NCBI RefSeq assembly: GCF_001570545.1
Contig: NZ_BBXD01000017.1
Location: forward strand, 62,001 to 126,000
Direction: 5' to 3'
Length of the DNA: 64,000 bases
Source of the DNA: Herbidospora mongoliensis
Lineage (GTDB): Bacteria > Actinomycetota > Actinomycetes > Streptosporangiales > Streptosporangiaceae
Every line of letters starts with the position of its first letter. The first letter of the stretch is position 1. The notes under the pieces are model-generated. The model saw only the letters and a list, made by a program, of their open reading frames with translations, had not been told where the DNA came from and searched no databases. The position numbers were made by a program, and so were the translations under genes. Positions 1-7,572 of this stretch are shown piece after piece.

Positions 1-572
1 CGGAGTGCTTCTGCGTTAGTATTCAATGTCGCAGAGGAAATAAAGGCGAGGCTAGCCGATAGAGGCTCGGTATTTAGCTCTGCTATCAGGCGAACACTTG
101 GCAGCCCAGCGTCATGCGTTTCGCGGGCAAGGATTGTCTCCAATGCCGCATTCATGTGAACGAGCCCTTCTTCGTCTGCTGCACCGGCCATCCATGCAAA
201 TATCGATAATGTCAGGCTTTCCAGGCCAGAGTAATCGTTTCCGTAGGCAGAGACGAACGAGTCTAAATCCTTAGCCCACAACCTCTTTTCTTCTTGGCTA
301 CCTGCAGCGAACGATCCTAATATGCACGCTTCCGCAGCAAGATAGGCGTCAGTCGAGTTTTCATAACTCAAGGAATCTGCGACAATGACCGGCTTCCAAT
401 GGTCTGGGTTTGATGATGTTGCAAGATCGTGAAGATCGCGTAGCCATTGCAGTGCGACGGAACGCTCCACTAGAAGAAGGGCGACGAGCTTCTGATTTTC
501 TGTCGCACGCTCCAGGGCCCTTATCAGTAGAAGTCGCGCCAGTTTGCGGAAATCGCGGGTGAAGTCAGCCAC
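1..572 (-). CDS. Hypothetical protein, C-terminus beyond the left edge
   Basis: An open frame reads from a GTG at 572 down to base 1 without a stop, giving about 190 residues. The start is chosen because GAGGA lies 8 bases upstream; an overlapping 10-codon ATG ORF begins at 597. The product is soluble and rich in Leu, Ala and Glu, with helical stretches near the N-terminus (LARLLLIRALERA, LVALLLVERSVALQWL). I do not recognise a family. Codon use is unlike the rest of the window (many TTA, ATA, AGT, AAT), so the gene looks recently acquired and is probably cargo of the integrative element that ends at 9.4 kb. Confidence 0.6.
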   Translation of the reverse strand, partial: MADFTRDFRKLARLLLIRALERATENQKLVALLLVERSVALQWLRDLHDLATSSNPDHWKPVIVADSLSYENSTDAYLAAEACILGSFAAGSQEEKRLWAKDLDSFVSAYGNDYSGLESLTLSIFAWMAGAADEEGLVHMNAALETILARETHDAGLPSVRLIAELNTEPLSASLAFISSATLNTNAEAL

Positions 573-1242
573 AACCCTCGTCCTCGCTCTTGGTCATCCC
601 TGCTAGAAGACTGCTATCGCAATGCACTTCTGGCAAGAGGGGTGCTCTAAGAGGACGAAGATCCACACGGTTGGTCATCGCTCTTTATGCAGGTCGCGCT
701 ACCCTTGGCGCCCGCATCGAGATCAGTCAGAATCCATTTTTGCTGGGTACTAAATGGATATTTCGGAGAATGGATCATGCTCAATACTGGGCCGCCATGC
801 GAGGACCACTTCCGATAGCCTGATCTTCGGAACAACATCGCCTCCGCCAGATGCCCGCGATGGAGATTTCCCGCCACCAATCCAGGAGATAACGTATCTT
901 CCCGCACGCCTTGACGAAGATAGACAACAGCGGATCATGCCGTTCCTATCCCGGAAAATCAGATAGCGGGTGCACGGGCTACGGCAGGGAAGGCGGCGGG
1001 CCGACCTACGGCGCGTTCGTTCGGTCACAGCGGGTGCGCGGGTCGGTGGACGGCCCGGGCCGCTGCCGTACGGGACCGGCCTCCAGGCCGCAGCCCGGGC
1101 GGCGGACGGTAGAGGGCCAGGTACGGCGGCGCGGCGCGCCGCCGCTTGACATCTATAAGAACAATTCGGCAATGCAATGGCGGGCTCAGCCTCGTGGTCA
1201 GGGGATCTGTCAGGTTGAGGTCTGATGTCGCGTGATGTGGAG
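573..1242. other. Gene-free stretch at the cargo boundary
   Basis: No frame here has a credible start, ribosome-binding site and actinobacterial codon bias. Base composition changes abruptly: moderate GC to about 950, a very GC-rich block at about 960-1150, then AT-richer sequence up to the stop of the pentapeptide gene. The mosaic composition suggests a join between pieces of different origin. It may hold the promoter of the leftmost minus-strand gene. Confidence 0.5.
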
Positions 1243-2406
1243 TTAGATCTTCTTGAAAGTGGTGTTCACGTCGGTTTTGGCTACTGCGCGTATCTCTTCC
1301 GGTGACATGCCTTGCACTCCGATCAGGTAAGCGCCGCTCAGGTCCGCGCCGGTCAGGTCGGCGCCGACCAGGTTCGTACCGCTCAGGTCCGCGCCGACCA
1401 GGTCCGCGTTGCGCAGGTTCGCGCCGCTCAGATCCGCGTTGAGCAGGCTCGCGCCGCTCAGGTCCGCGCTGCTCAGGTCCGCGCCGCTCAGGTCCGCGAC
1501 GAACAGTTCCGCGTTGCTCAGGTTCGTGTTGCTCAGGTTCGCGTTGCTCAGGTTCGCGCTGAACAGGTTTGCGCGGCGCAGGTCCGCGCCGACCAGGTCC
1601 GTGCTGCTCAGGACCGCGTCGAACAGGTCCGCGCCGCGCAGGTTCGCGCCGCGCAGGGCCGCGTCGCTCAGGTCCACGTAAGGGAATCGGATTCTGGAGA
1701 AGTCGGCGCGGTCGGTTCGGGTGTTGATGTCGTTGGTCGCCGGGGGTTGGTTGGTAAGGGTGGGGGCGATGATGAGGGCGGTGTACACGTCGGTCGGCAG
1801 GCGAATGAACCCGATGCTGGAGGTTTTCCTTGACCGGGCGCATTGCGGGGGTGCGGGTGTGGGGGTGCAGAGGTCGTGGTTTCGTACGAATGCGGCTAGG
1901 ACGTTTTTGATGGTGGGGCGGTCGCGTGGGGAGTCGTTGGCGAGGCGTTGGAGTGCGTAGATGGCTGCGAGGCGGACGTCTACGGCTTGGTTGGCGAGTT
2001 GTTCGGCGGCTTTGGTGTAGCGGTCGGTGATCTGGCCTTCCTGGGTGGTGCCGAGTGCGCGGGCGGTGTAGTCGAGAGTGCCTGCGGTGTAGTCCAGGGT
2101 GCGGGCGGTGAACAGGATTCCCAGGATGACGGCTACGGAAGTGATGAGTGAGCTGATGGCTTGAAAGGGGCGTTGGCGGTGTGCGTCCCAGAGTTCTTGG
2201 CGTTCTTTGATGCTGAGGTCCGCGAGTTCGGCGGGGGTGGGCCGGTTGACGGGTGGGTGGCGGCGGAGGAGTCGGCCCAGCCATGAGGCGGCGCGCGGTC
2301 GGGCCGCTGCGGCGGGCGGTGGTATTGGTACGTGAGCGGGGGCCGGTGGCCGCTGCGGGAGGTGGCGGTATCGGCGGGTGACGCGCGGGTGGCGGGGGGT
2401 GGCCAT
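1243..2406 (-). CDS. Membrane-anchored pentapeptide-repeat protein
   Basis: The product has 387 residues. A basic, Pro-rich N-terminus (residues 1-60) is followed by one hydrophobic segment near 85-100 (ISSLITSVAVILGILFTA). A helical stretch around 130-160 (KAAEQLANQAVDVRLAAIYALQRLA) resembles the module that often precedes pentapeptide domains. From about residue 235 to 365 come more than 20 A(D/N)Lxx repeats (ADLSGADLSSADLSGA), which form a right-handed quadrilateral beta helix in this family. Its role is unknown; pentapeptide proteins act as scaffolds, DNA mimics or membrane-associated sensors. The repetitive DNA (GCTCAGGTCCGCG-like units, 1320-1680) is simply the coding of these repeats. 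It lies inside the integrative element and faces away from the replication and transfer genes, so it is probably cargo. Confidence 0.85.
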   Translation of the reverse strand: MATPRHPRVTRRYRHLPQRPPAPAHVPIPPPAAAARPRAASWLGRLLRRHPPVNRPTPAELADLSIKERQELWDAHRQRPFQAISSLITSVAVILGILFTARTLDYTAGTLDYTARALGTTQEGQITDRYTKAAEQLANQAVDVRLAAIYALQRLANDSPRDRPTIKNVLAAFVRNHDLCTPTPAPPQCARSRKTSSIGFIRLPTDVYTALIIAPTLTNQPPATNDINTRTDRADFSRIRFPYVDLSDAALRGANLRGADLFDAVLSSTDLVGADLRRANLFSANLSNANLSNTNLSNAELFVADLSGADLSSADLSGASLLNADLSGANLRNADLVGADLSGTNLVGADLTGADLSGAYLIGVQGMSPEEIRAVAKTDVNTTFKKI

Positions 2407-2470
2407 GGTTTAACGCTACGGAATGCTGATTGCTAAGCGTTGAATGCGATTTCGCGGGTTGTGTTCGTGG

Positions 2471-2540
2471 GTGGGCTGAGGCCGGTTGATGCCGTAGGCA
2501 CCCCGCAGGGGCGACCAAAGGGAGTCTGCCGGCGTCAGCC
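2471..2540. repeat. Structured repeat, copy A
   Basis: This approximately 70-bp segment is about 85% identical to 5303-5370. Outer arms GCTGAGGCCGG (2475-2485) and CCGGCGTCAGC (2529-2539) can pair with one mismatch. Inside are two adjacent hairpins, TGCC-GTA-GGCA (2490-2500) and CCCC-GCA-GGGG (2501-2511). In the other copy the second stem is shortened on both sides to CCC-GTA-GGG, so pairing is kept. It lies 65 bases upstream of the pentapeptide gene, within a gene-free interval. It could be a mobile palindromic unit, a replication or transfer site of the element, or a structured RNA. Confidence 0.65.
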
Positions 2541-2809
2541 GTGAGCGTTGGTGCAGGTTGCAGGTCTTCCGGACATTGGTTTGGCCATGGTTAGGCCGAT
2601 GCGCGATTGCCGGGCCCGGCTTTGATGCTGTCTGGTTGTAATGAGTGTGCGAAGTCTGGCGGCGTTGCGTTGTTCGATGCACGATGTCATTGGAGCGCGT
2701 CGCCTTGTTCCGTGTCATTGCCGGACGGGGTCGCGTGACCGGTCAGAACTGTTGGTCCCTGTCAGAGATGGAACTGCGAGAGACGGAAGAGGAGGGTTGA
2801 TCACCAATG

Positions 2810-2827
2810 TCATATGCGTCATATGCG
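2810..2827. promoter_or_regulatory. Tandem 9-bp direct repeat, possible operator
   Basis: The 9-mer TCATATGCG occurs twice head to tail, placing two CATATG palindromes 9 bp apart. It lies in the 650-bp gene-free interval 2407-3058 between the pentapeptide gene and the Pra-like gene, about 230 bp upstream of the latter. AICE activator genes are usually under a KorSA-type repressor, so a repressor or iteron site is plausible, but this is inference from position and repetition only. I see no credible gene in the interval. Confidence 0.35.
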
Positions 2828-3058
2828 CTGTTCAGCTCGCCTCCGTGCGCGGTTTGCATGCGGGGCCGTTCGGCGTGGGCGGGATAGTAACAGCGGATTC
2901 CTGATTTGGGAATGCCTGATTGATGCCTTCCGGTTATGGCGGGATCGGTTGCCCTTCTCGGGCCGTTTACTGGTCACAAGCCCGCTGAGCCAGATCACTT
3001 GTCGAGAACAGGTGGTACGGCTCGGGCGGGGACCAGCTATCGAGGAGGCTGATGCCGC

Positions 3059-3478
3059 TTGATTAGGGGCCCGATCCCCGTGCACCACCAGTTCGTGTTT
3101 CCCCATGGGGCCTTTCTCTCCGGAGAGGTCACCCCCGTACTCGACTTTGACGCGAGTACAAAGGACCGTCCCGTCCAGCAGCGCGACAAGACGACCGGTG
3201 AGCCGGTGTGGTCGGTCGCGGTGACCAACGTGAGTCCGGATGTCCGCGCGGCGGACAAGACGGTCAGCGTGAAGATCGTCGCGGCGGTCGCTCCGGAGAT
3301 GCCTCCGGTGCCGCCCGCGATGGCAAGTCTCGGCTTGCCGTTCGTCCCGGTCGAGTTCGTTGACCTCACGGTCACGCCGTACGTTAACTCGGCCAACAAC
3401 CGGATGGCCTACAGCTTCCGGGCTCGCGGGTTCCGCCCTTTGGCGGTCGCCCGCACGCAAGAGGCCAGCAGGGGATGA
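3059..3478 (+). CDS. Pra-like replication/integration/excision activator of the AICE
   Basis: The product has 139 residues and resembles the conserved small proteins annotated in actinomycete elements as plasmid replication, integration and excision activators, named after Pra of pSAM2. Recognisable blocks are IRGPIPV at the N-terminus, FPHGAFLSGEVTPVLDFDAS, a central WSVAVTNVSPD and GLPFVPVEFVDLTVTPYV. It is soluble, beta-rich and has no membrane segment. The start is a TTG at 3059 with GAGGAGG (3042-3048) ten bases upstream. An ATG at 3052 opens only a four-codon ORF, so TTG is preferred. It precedes the transfer and replication genes on the same strand, as expected for an activator. Family identification is from memory of the conserved blocks. 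Confidence 0.75.
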   Translation: MIRGPIPVHHQFVFPHGAFLSGEVTPVLDFDASTKDRPVQQRDKTTGEPVWSVAVTNVSPDVRAADKTVSVKIVAAVAPEMPPVPPAMASLGLPFVPVEFVDLTVTPYVNSANNRMAYSFRARGFRPLAVARTQEASRG

Positions 3479-3570
3479 TCCTGCTCGCAGCGACCTGAGG
3501 GTCTGATTCAGGGCCGGTAGATCCGGTGCCTGCTGCGGCGCGATAGCCGCCAATCATTCAACACGCCTGA

Positions 3571-3597
3571 GCCCGTCACCGCCGTGCGCGGTGGGGC
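3571..3597 (+). other. Strong stem-loop ahead of the transfer gene
   Basis: An inner hairpin CACCGC-CGTGC-GCGGTG is enclosed by GCCC/GGGC, giving about 10 bp of stem with a small bulge. It lies 90 bp after the stop of the Pra-like gene and 240 bp before the FtsK-like gene. It could be a terminator or attenuator between them. The rest of 3479-3835 shows no supported gene, although a direct repeat GGTTGGCC sits near 3720-3740. Confidence 0.45.
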
Positions 3598-3835
3598 TAT
3601 GCCCTGGCATGCCGGGCCGTGCGCTGTGGAGCTTGGAACCCTCCCGTGTACGGCTCGGCGTGCCGCTGGGGCCTGCGTATTGCCCTGTTTCCCCCGAATC
3701 GACGCCTGGGGTCTGCCGGTTGGCCAAACCCGGTTGGCCCTTGGGTGTCGGCACTGCGGTGTGAGCGGTCCTCGCTGCTGGGCGCGGGCTGCGGTGTGGG
3801 GTGCGGGGTCCTCTGGTCTTGAGAGGAGGTCTCTC

Positions 3836-5266
3836 ATGATTCTGCGCAAACTCCCTGGTCAGGAAATCGTCGGCGTCGTCTCTACCCGTCCGGACACCAC
3901 GGTTGTGTTCGCTCCGACCGTTGTTCGTACTCCGGCAATCGTCACGGTCGTCGTCTGGTTGTGGCGGCTGCTGGCCGGTTCGGTCCGGCTGCTGTGGCGT
4001 CACCCGGTGGCGTGTGCGGTGCCGGTCGTCACGGGCTGGCTGTGGTCGTTCGGCGCGTGGCAACTGGTCGCGTTCATGGCGGCCGATCTTTCGGCGATCG
4101 CTGCCCTGGTGGCCTGGGCCTATCCGCACGCCTTCGGCCGGTGGGTCGGCTGGCCGCTGGTGGCGTGGTGGCGCTGGGTGTGGGTGTACCGGCGTAAGTG
4201 GCAGTCGGTCATGGTCATGGCCGGGCTGTCGGGCAACTTCGGCGGTCGGCTGTATCTCCCCGATCTGGTGCGCGTGCGGTGCGACGCGCGCTGTGACACG
4301 GTGCGGGTGCGGATGCTGGCCGGTCAGGCGGTGGAGCAGTTCACCGATCACGCGCCGAACCTGTCGAACGGTTTCGGCGCTCCCCGGGTGCGGATCACCT
4401 CCCCCAAACCGGGCTGGGTGACGCTGATCTTCCCGCGCGCCGATGTCCTGGCGGGGGTGATTCCGGCGATGCCGATTCCGGTCCGGCCGTGGGTGGGGCC
4501 GGTGGAGATCGGGCTTGCTGAGGACGGGGCGTCGTTCCGTCTCCAGGTCCACGGAACTCACGTGTTGATCGCGGGCGCGACCGGTTCGGGCAAGGGGTCG
4601 TGGTTGTGGGGCATCGTGCGGGGATTGCTCCCGGCGTGCGCGGCGGGTATCGCGCAGGCGTGGGGCCTGGACCCGAAGCTCATGGAGCTGTCGTTCGGAC
4701 GTGAGTTGTTCGACCAATACGCGGGGACGCCTGAGCAGTGCGCGGAGCTGCTTGAACAGGCCGTGGCGTTGATGCAGGAGCGGGCGCGGCGGTATGCGGG
4801 GGTGCGTCGTAACCACATCCCGACCATGGAGGACCCGTTCGTTCTGGTCCTGGTGGATGAGATCGCGTTCCTGACCGCTTACCAGCCGGACAAGGCGTTA
4901 CGTCTGCGGATCTCGGCGGCGCTGGCCACGCTCACCACACAGGGCCGTGCGGTCGGTATCGCGGTGGTGGCCGCGCTCCAGGACCCGCGAAAAGAGGTCC
5001 TGAATATCCGCAACCTGTTCCCCGACAAGGTGGCTTTGCGGCTGGATGAGCCGGGTCAGGTCGACATGGTGCTCGGTGACGGTGCGCGGGATCGGGGCGC
5101 GGTGGCCGATCAGATTCCCCGTGATCCCGATGACCCGTCGGTCGGGGCCGGTGAGGCGTACGTGCGGTTGGAGAACAGCCCTGATCCGGTGCGGGTGCGC
5201 GCTGGTTATGTCTCTGACGCCGACATTCAGCAGATGTGCGACTGGTTCGGGGGTCGCTCATGGTGA
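3836..5266 (+). CDS. FtsK/SpoIIIE-type DNA translocase (TraSA/TraB-like)
   Basis: This is the probable conjugation motor: in actinomycete elements one FtsK-like hexameric ATPase moves double-stranded DNA between hyphae. The 476-residue product begins at ATG 3836, with GAGAGGAGG ten bases upstream; the frame is open further upstream but without a better signal. Two or three hydrophobic segments lie in residues 35-120. Walker A GATGSGKGS is near residue 246-254 and Walker B (LVLVDEIAFL) near 340, followed by TLTTQGRAVGIAVVAALQDPRK, typical of the FtsK motor. There is no gamma-like DNA-reading domain, and the length matches TraSA. Its stop overlaps the start of the replication gene (ATGGTGA), so the two are translationally coupled. 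Confidence 0.88.
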   Translation: MILRKLPGQEIVGVVSTRPDTTVVFAPTVVRTPAIVTVVVWLWRLLAGSVRLLWRHPVACAVPVVTGWLWSFGAWQLVAFMAADLSAIAALVAWAYPHAFGRWVGWPLVAWWRWVWVYRRKWQSVMVMAGLSGNFGGRLYLPDLVRVRCDARCDTVRVRMLAGQAVEQFTDHAPNLSNGFGAPRVRITSPKPGWVTLIFPRADVLAGVIPAMPIPVRPWVGPVEIGLAEDGASFRLQVHGTHVLIAGATGSGKGSWLWGIVRGLLPACAAGIAQAWGLDPKLMELSFGRELFDQYAGTPEQCAELLEQAVALMQERARRYAGVRRNHIPTMEDPFVLVLVDEIAFLTAYQPDKALRLRISAALATLTTQGRAVGIAVVAALQDPRKEVLNIRNLFPDKVALRLDEPGQVDMVLGDGARDRGAVADQIPRDPDDPSVGAGEAYVRLENSPDPVRVRAGYVSDADIQQMCDWFGGRSW

Positions 5267-7122
5267 CCTCGGGCGGTGCGGCGGGCAACGTTGGGGCGTC
5301 CGGTGAGCTGAGGCCGGCGGATGCCGTGGGCACCCGTAGGGCGACCGGTAGGGAGTCAGCCGGCGTCGGCGGCGGCACATCGGACCTGGTCAGCACTCCT
5401 GCGGAGGTGGCGGGGACGGCTGCCGTGGTGAAGGCGGCGGGGCTGGTGTCCCGTGAGGTTGCCGAACAGATCGCCATCAATGCCGGGGTGTGTATCCGGC
5501 CTATCCCGATGCGTCGCCAAGACGTCGAAACAGGCGAGGTGGACACCATTGACCTGCCGTGCGGGTCGTGGCGGGAAAGCTGGTGTCCGCCGTGTGCGAA
5601 GCGGGCACGGCAGGTTCGGCAGGCCCAGTGCCGTGAAGGCTGGCACATGGAGTCCGAGCCCCTGGTGGAGTACACGCGGGGTGAGTACCGGACGTACCTG
5701 CACGACCTTCGGGAGCAGGCTCAAGGCTGGCGGGATGACGCTGCGGCGGCCGGTGAGGACACCACCGATTTCGACCTGGCTCTAGCGGAGCTGGATACCG
5801 AGATAGGCGCGTTGGAGCCGGTGAGCCGGACGACGGCAGACTCGGCCGATCAGGAGGACGTGGGCGACGGCTCGGTGTCGGCGGAGGTGGCGGAGCGGCG
5901 TTCGCGGTCGACGCGGCGGCGGGATGATGCGGTGAATCTGCCTCGTCGGGTGCCGGTGCCGGGGACGCTGGGGCGGGTCTATGAGGGCCGGGACGGCAAG
6001 GGTTTCCGTCCGAGCATGTTCCTGACCCTCACGCTGCCCTCTTACGGTCGGGTGTTGAACGGCGTGCCGGTCAATCCGGCGACCTACGATTACCGGTCGG
6101 CGGCGCGGGATGCGTTGCACTTCTCCAAGCTTGTCGACCGGTTCGTGCAGAACCTCCGCCGGGTGGCCGGGTGGGATGTCCAGTACTTCGCGGCGGTGGA
6201 GCCCCAACGGCGGCTGACTCCACACCTGCACATGGCGATTCGGGGGACGTTGCCCCGCTCGATCCTGCGTCAGGTGGTGGAGGCCACCTATCACCAGGTG
6301 TGGTGGCCTGCGGTGGATGAGGTCGTGTTCGGTGAGGGCGACGCCGAACCGGTGTGGTCGGAGGGTCACGGCTACGTGCATCCGGGCACGGGTGAAGTGC
6401 TGCCGTCCTGGGATGAGGCGTTAGACGCCCTGGACGATCGCGCCTCGGCGGACGGCGCGGATGGCGGCGGGCTGGTGGAACCGTTGCACGTGGCGCGGTT
6501 CGGCGCGCAGATGGACATGCAGGGCGTGTTAGCCGGTTCCTCGGACGCTGATCAGCGGGTCCGGTATCTCACGAAGTACCTGACCAAGTCGCTGTCATGG
6601 GACGCGGTCCTGAAGGCCGACGATGGGGGTTCGGCTCGGGCGGCGCATGTGGCGCGGTTGGCTGAGGCGCTGCGGTGGGAGCCGTGTAGCCCGGAGTGCG
6701 CGAACTGGTTGCGGTATGGAGTGCAGCCTCGCAAGGCGAAGGATGGGTTGCGGGCGGGGTGGTGTCGTAAGAAGGCGCACAGTCCGGACCGGATGGGCTA
6801 CGGCGGTCGTCGCGTGCTGGTGTCGCGCAAGTGGTCGGGTAAGACGCTGGCCGGTCATAAGGCGGATCGGCGGGCGTGGGCGCTGGCGGCTGCCGGGTTG
6901 GACCCTGAGCAGGAGGCGCGGGAGCCGGGCCGGTATGTGTGGCGTCGCCTCAGCGCGTCTGATCCGGCGTTGGAGCCGGTGGCGGTGCGGCTGTTGCGGT
7001 TGGTGGCGGCTCGGCAGGCGGCGCGGGCAGCTCGGGAAGGGCCTGCGGAGGGGGTTCCCGATACGGGCGGTCCACCGATGTGGGGGCCTGCGGTGAGTCA
7101 GTCACCGGGCGTTGAGGCTTGA
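5260..7122 (+). CDS. RepSA-like replication initiator of the AICE
   Basis: This is the probable rolling-circle initiator. The 620-residue product starts at ATG 5260, overlapping the translocase stop; a GTG at 5236 is an in-frame alternative. A Cys cluster (CPPC...C) lies near residues 110-130, perhaps binding zinc. FLTLTLPSYG (about 250) and PHLHMAIRG (about 322) correspond to HUH-endonuclease motifs, the latter with the metal-binding His-x-His. YLTKYLTKS (about 437) offers the catalytic Tyr candidates. Such RepSA-type proteins are a defining module of pSAM2-like elements. The first 40 codons overlap copy B of the structured repeat (5303-5370), so the N-terminal residues may be dictated by a DNA or RNA structure rather than by protein function. 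Confidence 0.87.
   Translation: MVTSGGAAGNVGASGELRPADAVGTRRATGRESAGVGGGTSDLVSTPAEVAGTAAVVKAAGLVSREVAEQIAINAGVCIRPIPMRRQDVETGEVDTIDLPCGSWRESWCPPCAKRARQVRQAQCREGWHMESEPLVEYTRGEYRTYLHDLREQAQGWRDDAAAAGEDTTDFDLALAELDTEIGALEPVSRTTADSADQEDVGDGSVSAEVAERRSRSTRRRDDAVNLPRRVPVPGTLGRVYEGRDGKGFRPSMFLTLTLPSYGRVLNGVPVNPATYDYRSAARDALHFSKLVDRFVQNLRRVAGWDVQYFAAVEPQRRLTPHLHMAIRGTLPRSILRQVVEATYHQVWWPAVDEVVFGEGDAEPVWSEGHGYVHPGTGEVLPSWDEALDALDDRASADGADGGGLVEPLHVARFGAQMDMQGVLAGSSDADQRVRYLTKYLTKSLSWDAVLKADDGGSARAAHVARLAEALRWEPCSPECANWLRYGVQPRKAKDGLRAGWCRKKAHSPDRMGYGGRRVLVSRKWSGKTLAGHKADRRAWALAAAGLDPEQEAREPGRYVWRRLSASDPALEPVAVRLLRLVAARQAARAAREGPAEGVPDTGGPPMWGPAVSQSPGVEA
5303..5370. repeat. Structured repeat, copy B, inside the rep gene
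   Basis: This is the partner of 2471-2540. The order of elements is the same: GCTGAGGCCGG arm, TGCC-GTG-GGCA hairpin, CCC-GTA-GGG hairpin, GCGACC, GGGAGTC, CCGGCGTCGGC arm. The paired shortening of the second stem (CCCC/GGGG to CCC/GGG) and a change in the first loop that leaves its stem intact suggest selection for structure. It lies just after the start of rep and is translated there. Confidence 0.65.
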
Positions 7123-7559
7123 TGGGCAACCGGGTGGGGAGCGCGTCGGCGCGGTTGGGTGCGGGGAAACGTCGCCGTCGTTCGGCAAAGAGTCCCGAAG
7201 GGGCCGCTACGCCTGTGCCTGAAGTCTTGCCTTTGCCAGGTATGGAGGAGTGGTTGTCGGCGGCGACCAGCCACAGCAGGGCGGAGGGTGGGCGGGCGGG
7301 AGGCGGCGAGGCCGACCAGGGAACCCTCCCGAATGTTGATCTTGCTGGGGGGCCTGGGGCCTCGTCGGTGGGGTCGCGGCGGGGATCTGGCGTCGGCGGG
7401 CAGGGCTGTCGATCGGCGGAGAGTGGGCCTGTCGGTCACCTTTCGCAGGAAGATCTTGACTGGGCTCGGCAACGGGCGGCTGCGTTGGGGCCGTTAGGTC
7501 AGGAAGATCGCGAGTATCTGGCGTTGATCTTCCGGAACTCGGCGGTCCGTCGTCGGTGA
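7122..7559 (+). CDS. Small AICE protein coupled to rep
   Basis: The 145-residue product begins at an ATG overlapping the rep stop by one base (TGATG). The first 100 residues are low-complexity, rich in Gly, Ser, Arg and Ala. The C-terminal 40 residues (LSQEDLDWARQRAAALGPLGQEDREYLALIFRN) are compact and probably the conserved part. Similar short proteins follow rep in many actinomycete elements without a known function. It ends 14 bases from the stop of the convergent integrase gene. Confidence 0.6.
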   Translation: MGNRVGSASARLGAGKRRRRSAKSPEGAATPVPEVLPLPGMEEWLSAATSHSRAEGGRAGGGEADQGTLPNVDLAGGPGASSVGSRRGSGVGGQGCRSAESGPVGHLSQEDLDWARQRAAALGPLGQEDREYLALIFRNSAVRRR

Positions 7560-7572
7560 GGCCGGTTGACCG

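Noticed and set aside
1320-1680. Short-period DNA repeat considered as a CRISPR array
   Set aside because: The period is 15 bp without spacers and matches the five-residue protein repeat in frame. No cas genes are nearby.
1025-2518. 497-codon minus-strand frame rich in RRGPERREP repeats, and plus-strand repetitive frames at 1312-1833
   Set aside because: These are other-frame readings of the pentapeptide-repeat gene (1243-2406). The amino-acid composition (Arg/Pro/Glu or Val/Arg/Gln) is an artefact of repetitive GC-rich codons.
3584-3835. 84-codon N-terminal extension of the FtsK-like translocase
   Set aside because: Composition is not protein-like, a stem-loop and direct repeats lie in it, and ATG 3836 has a strong ribosome-binding site.
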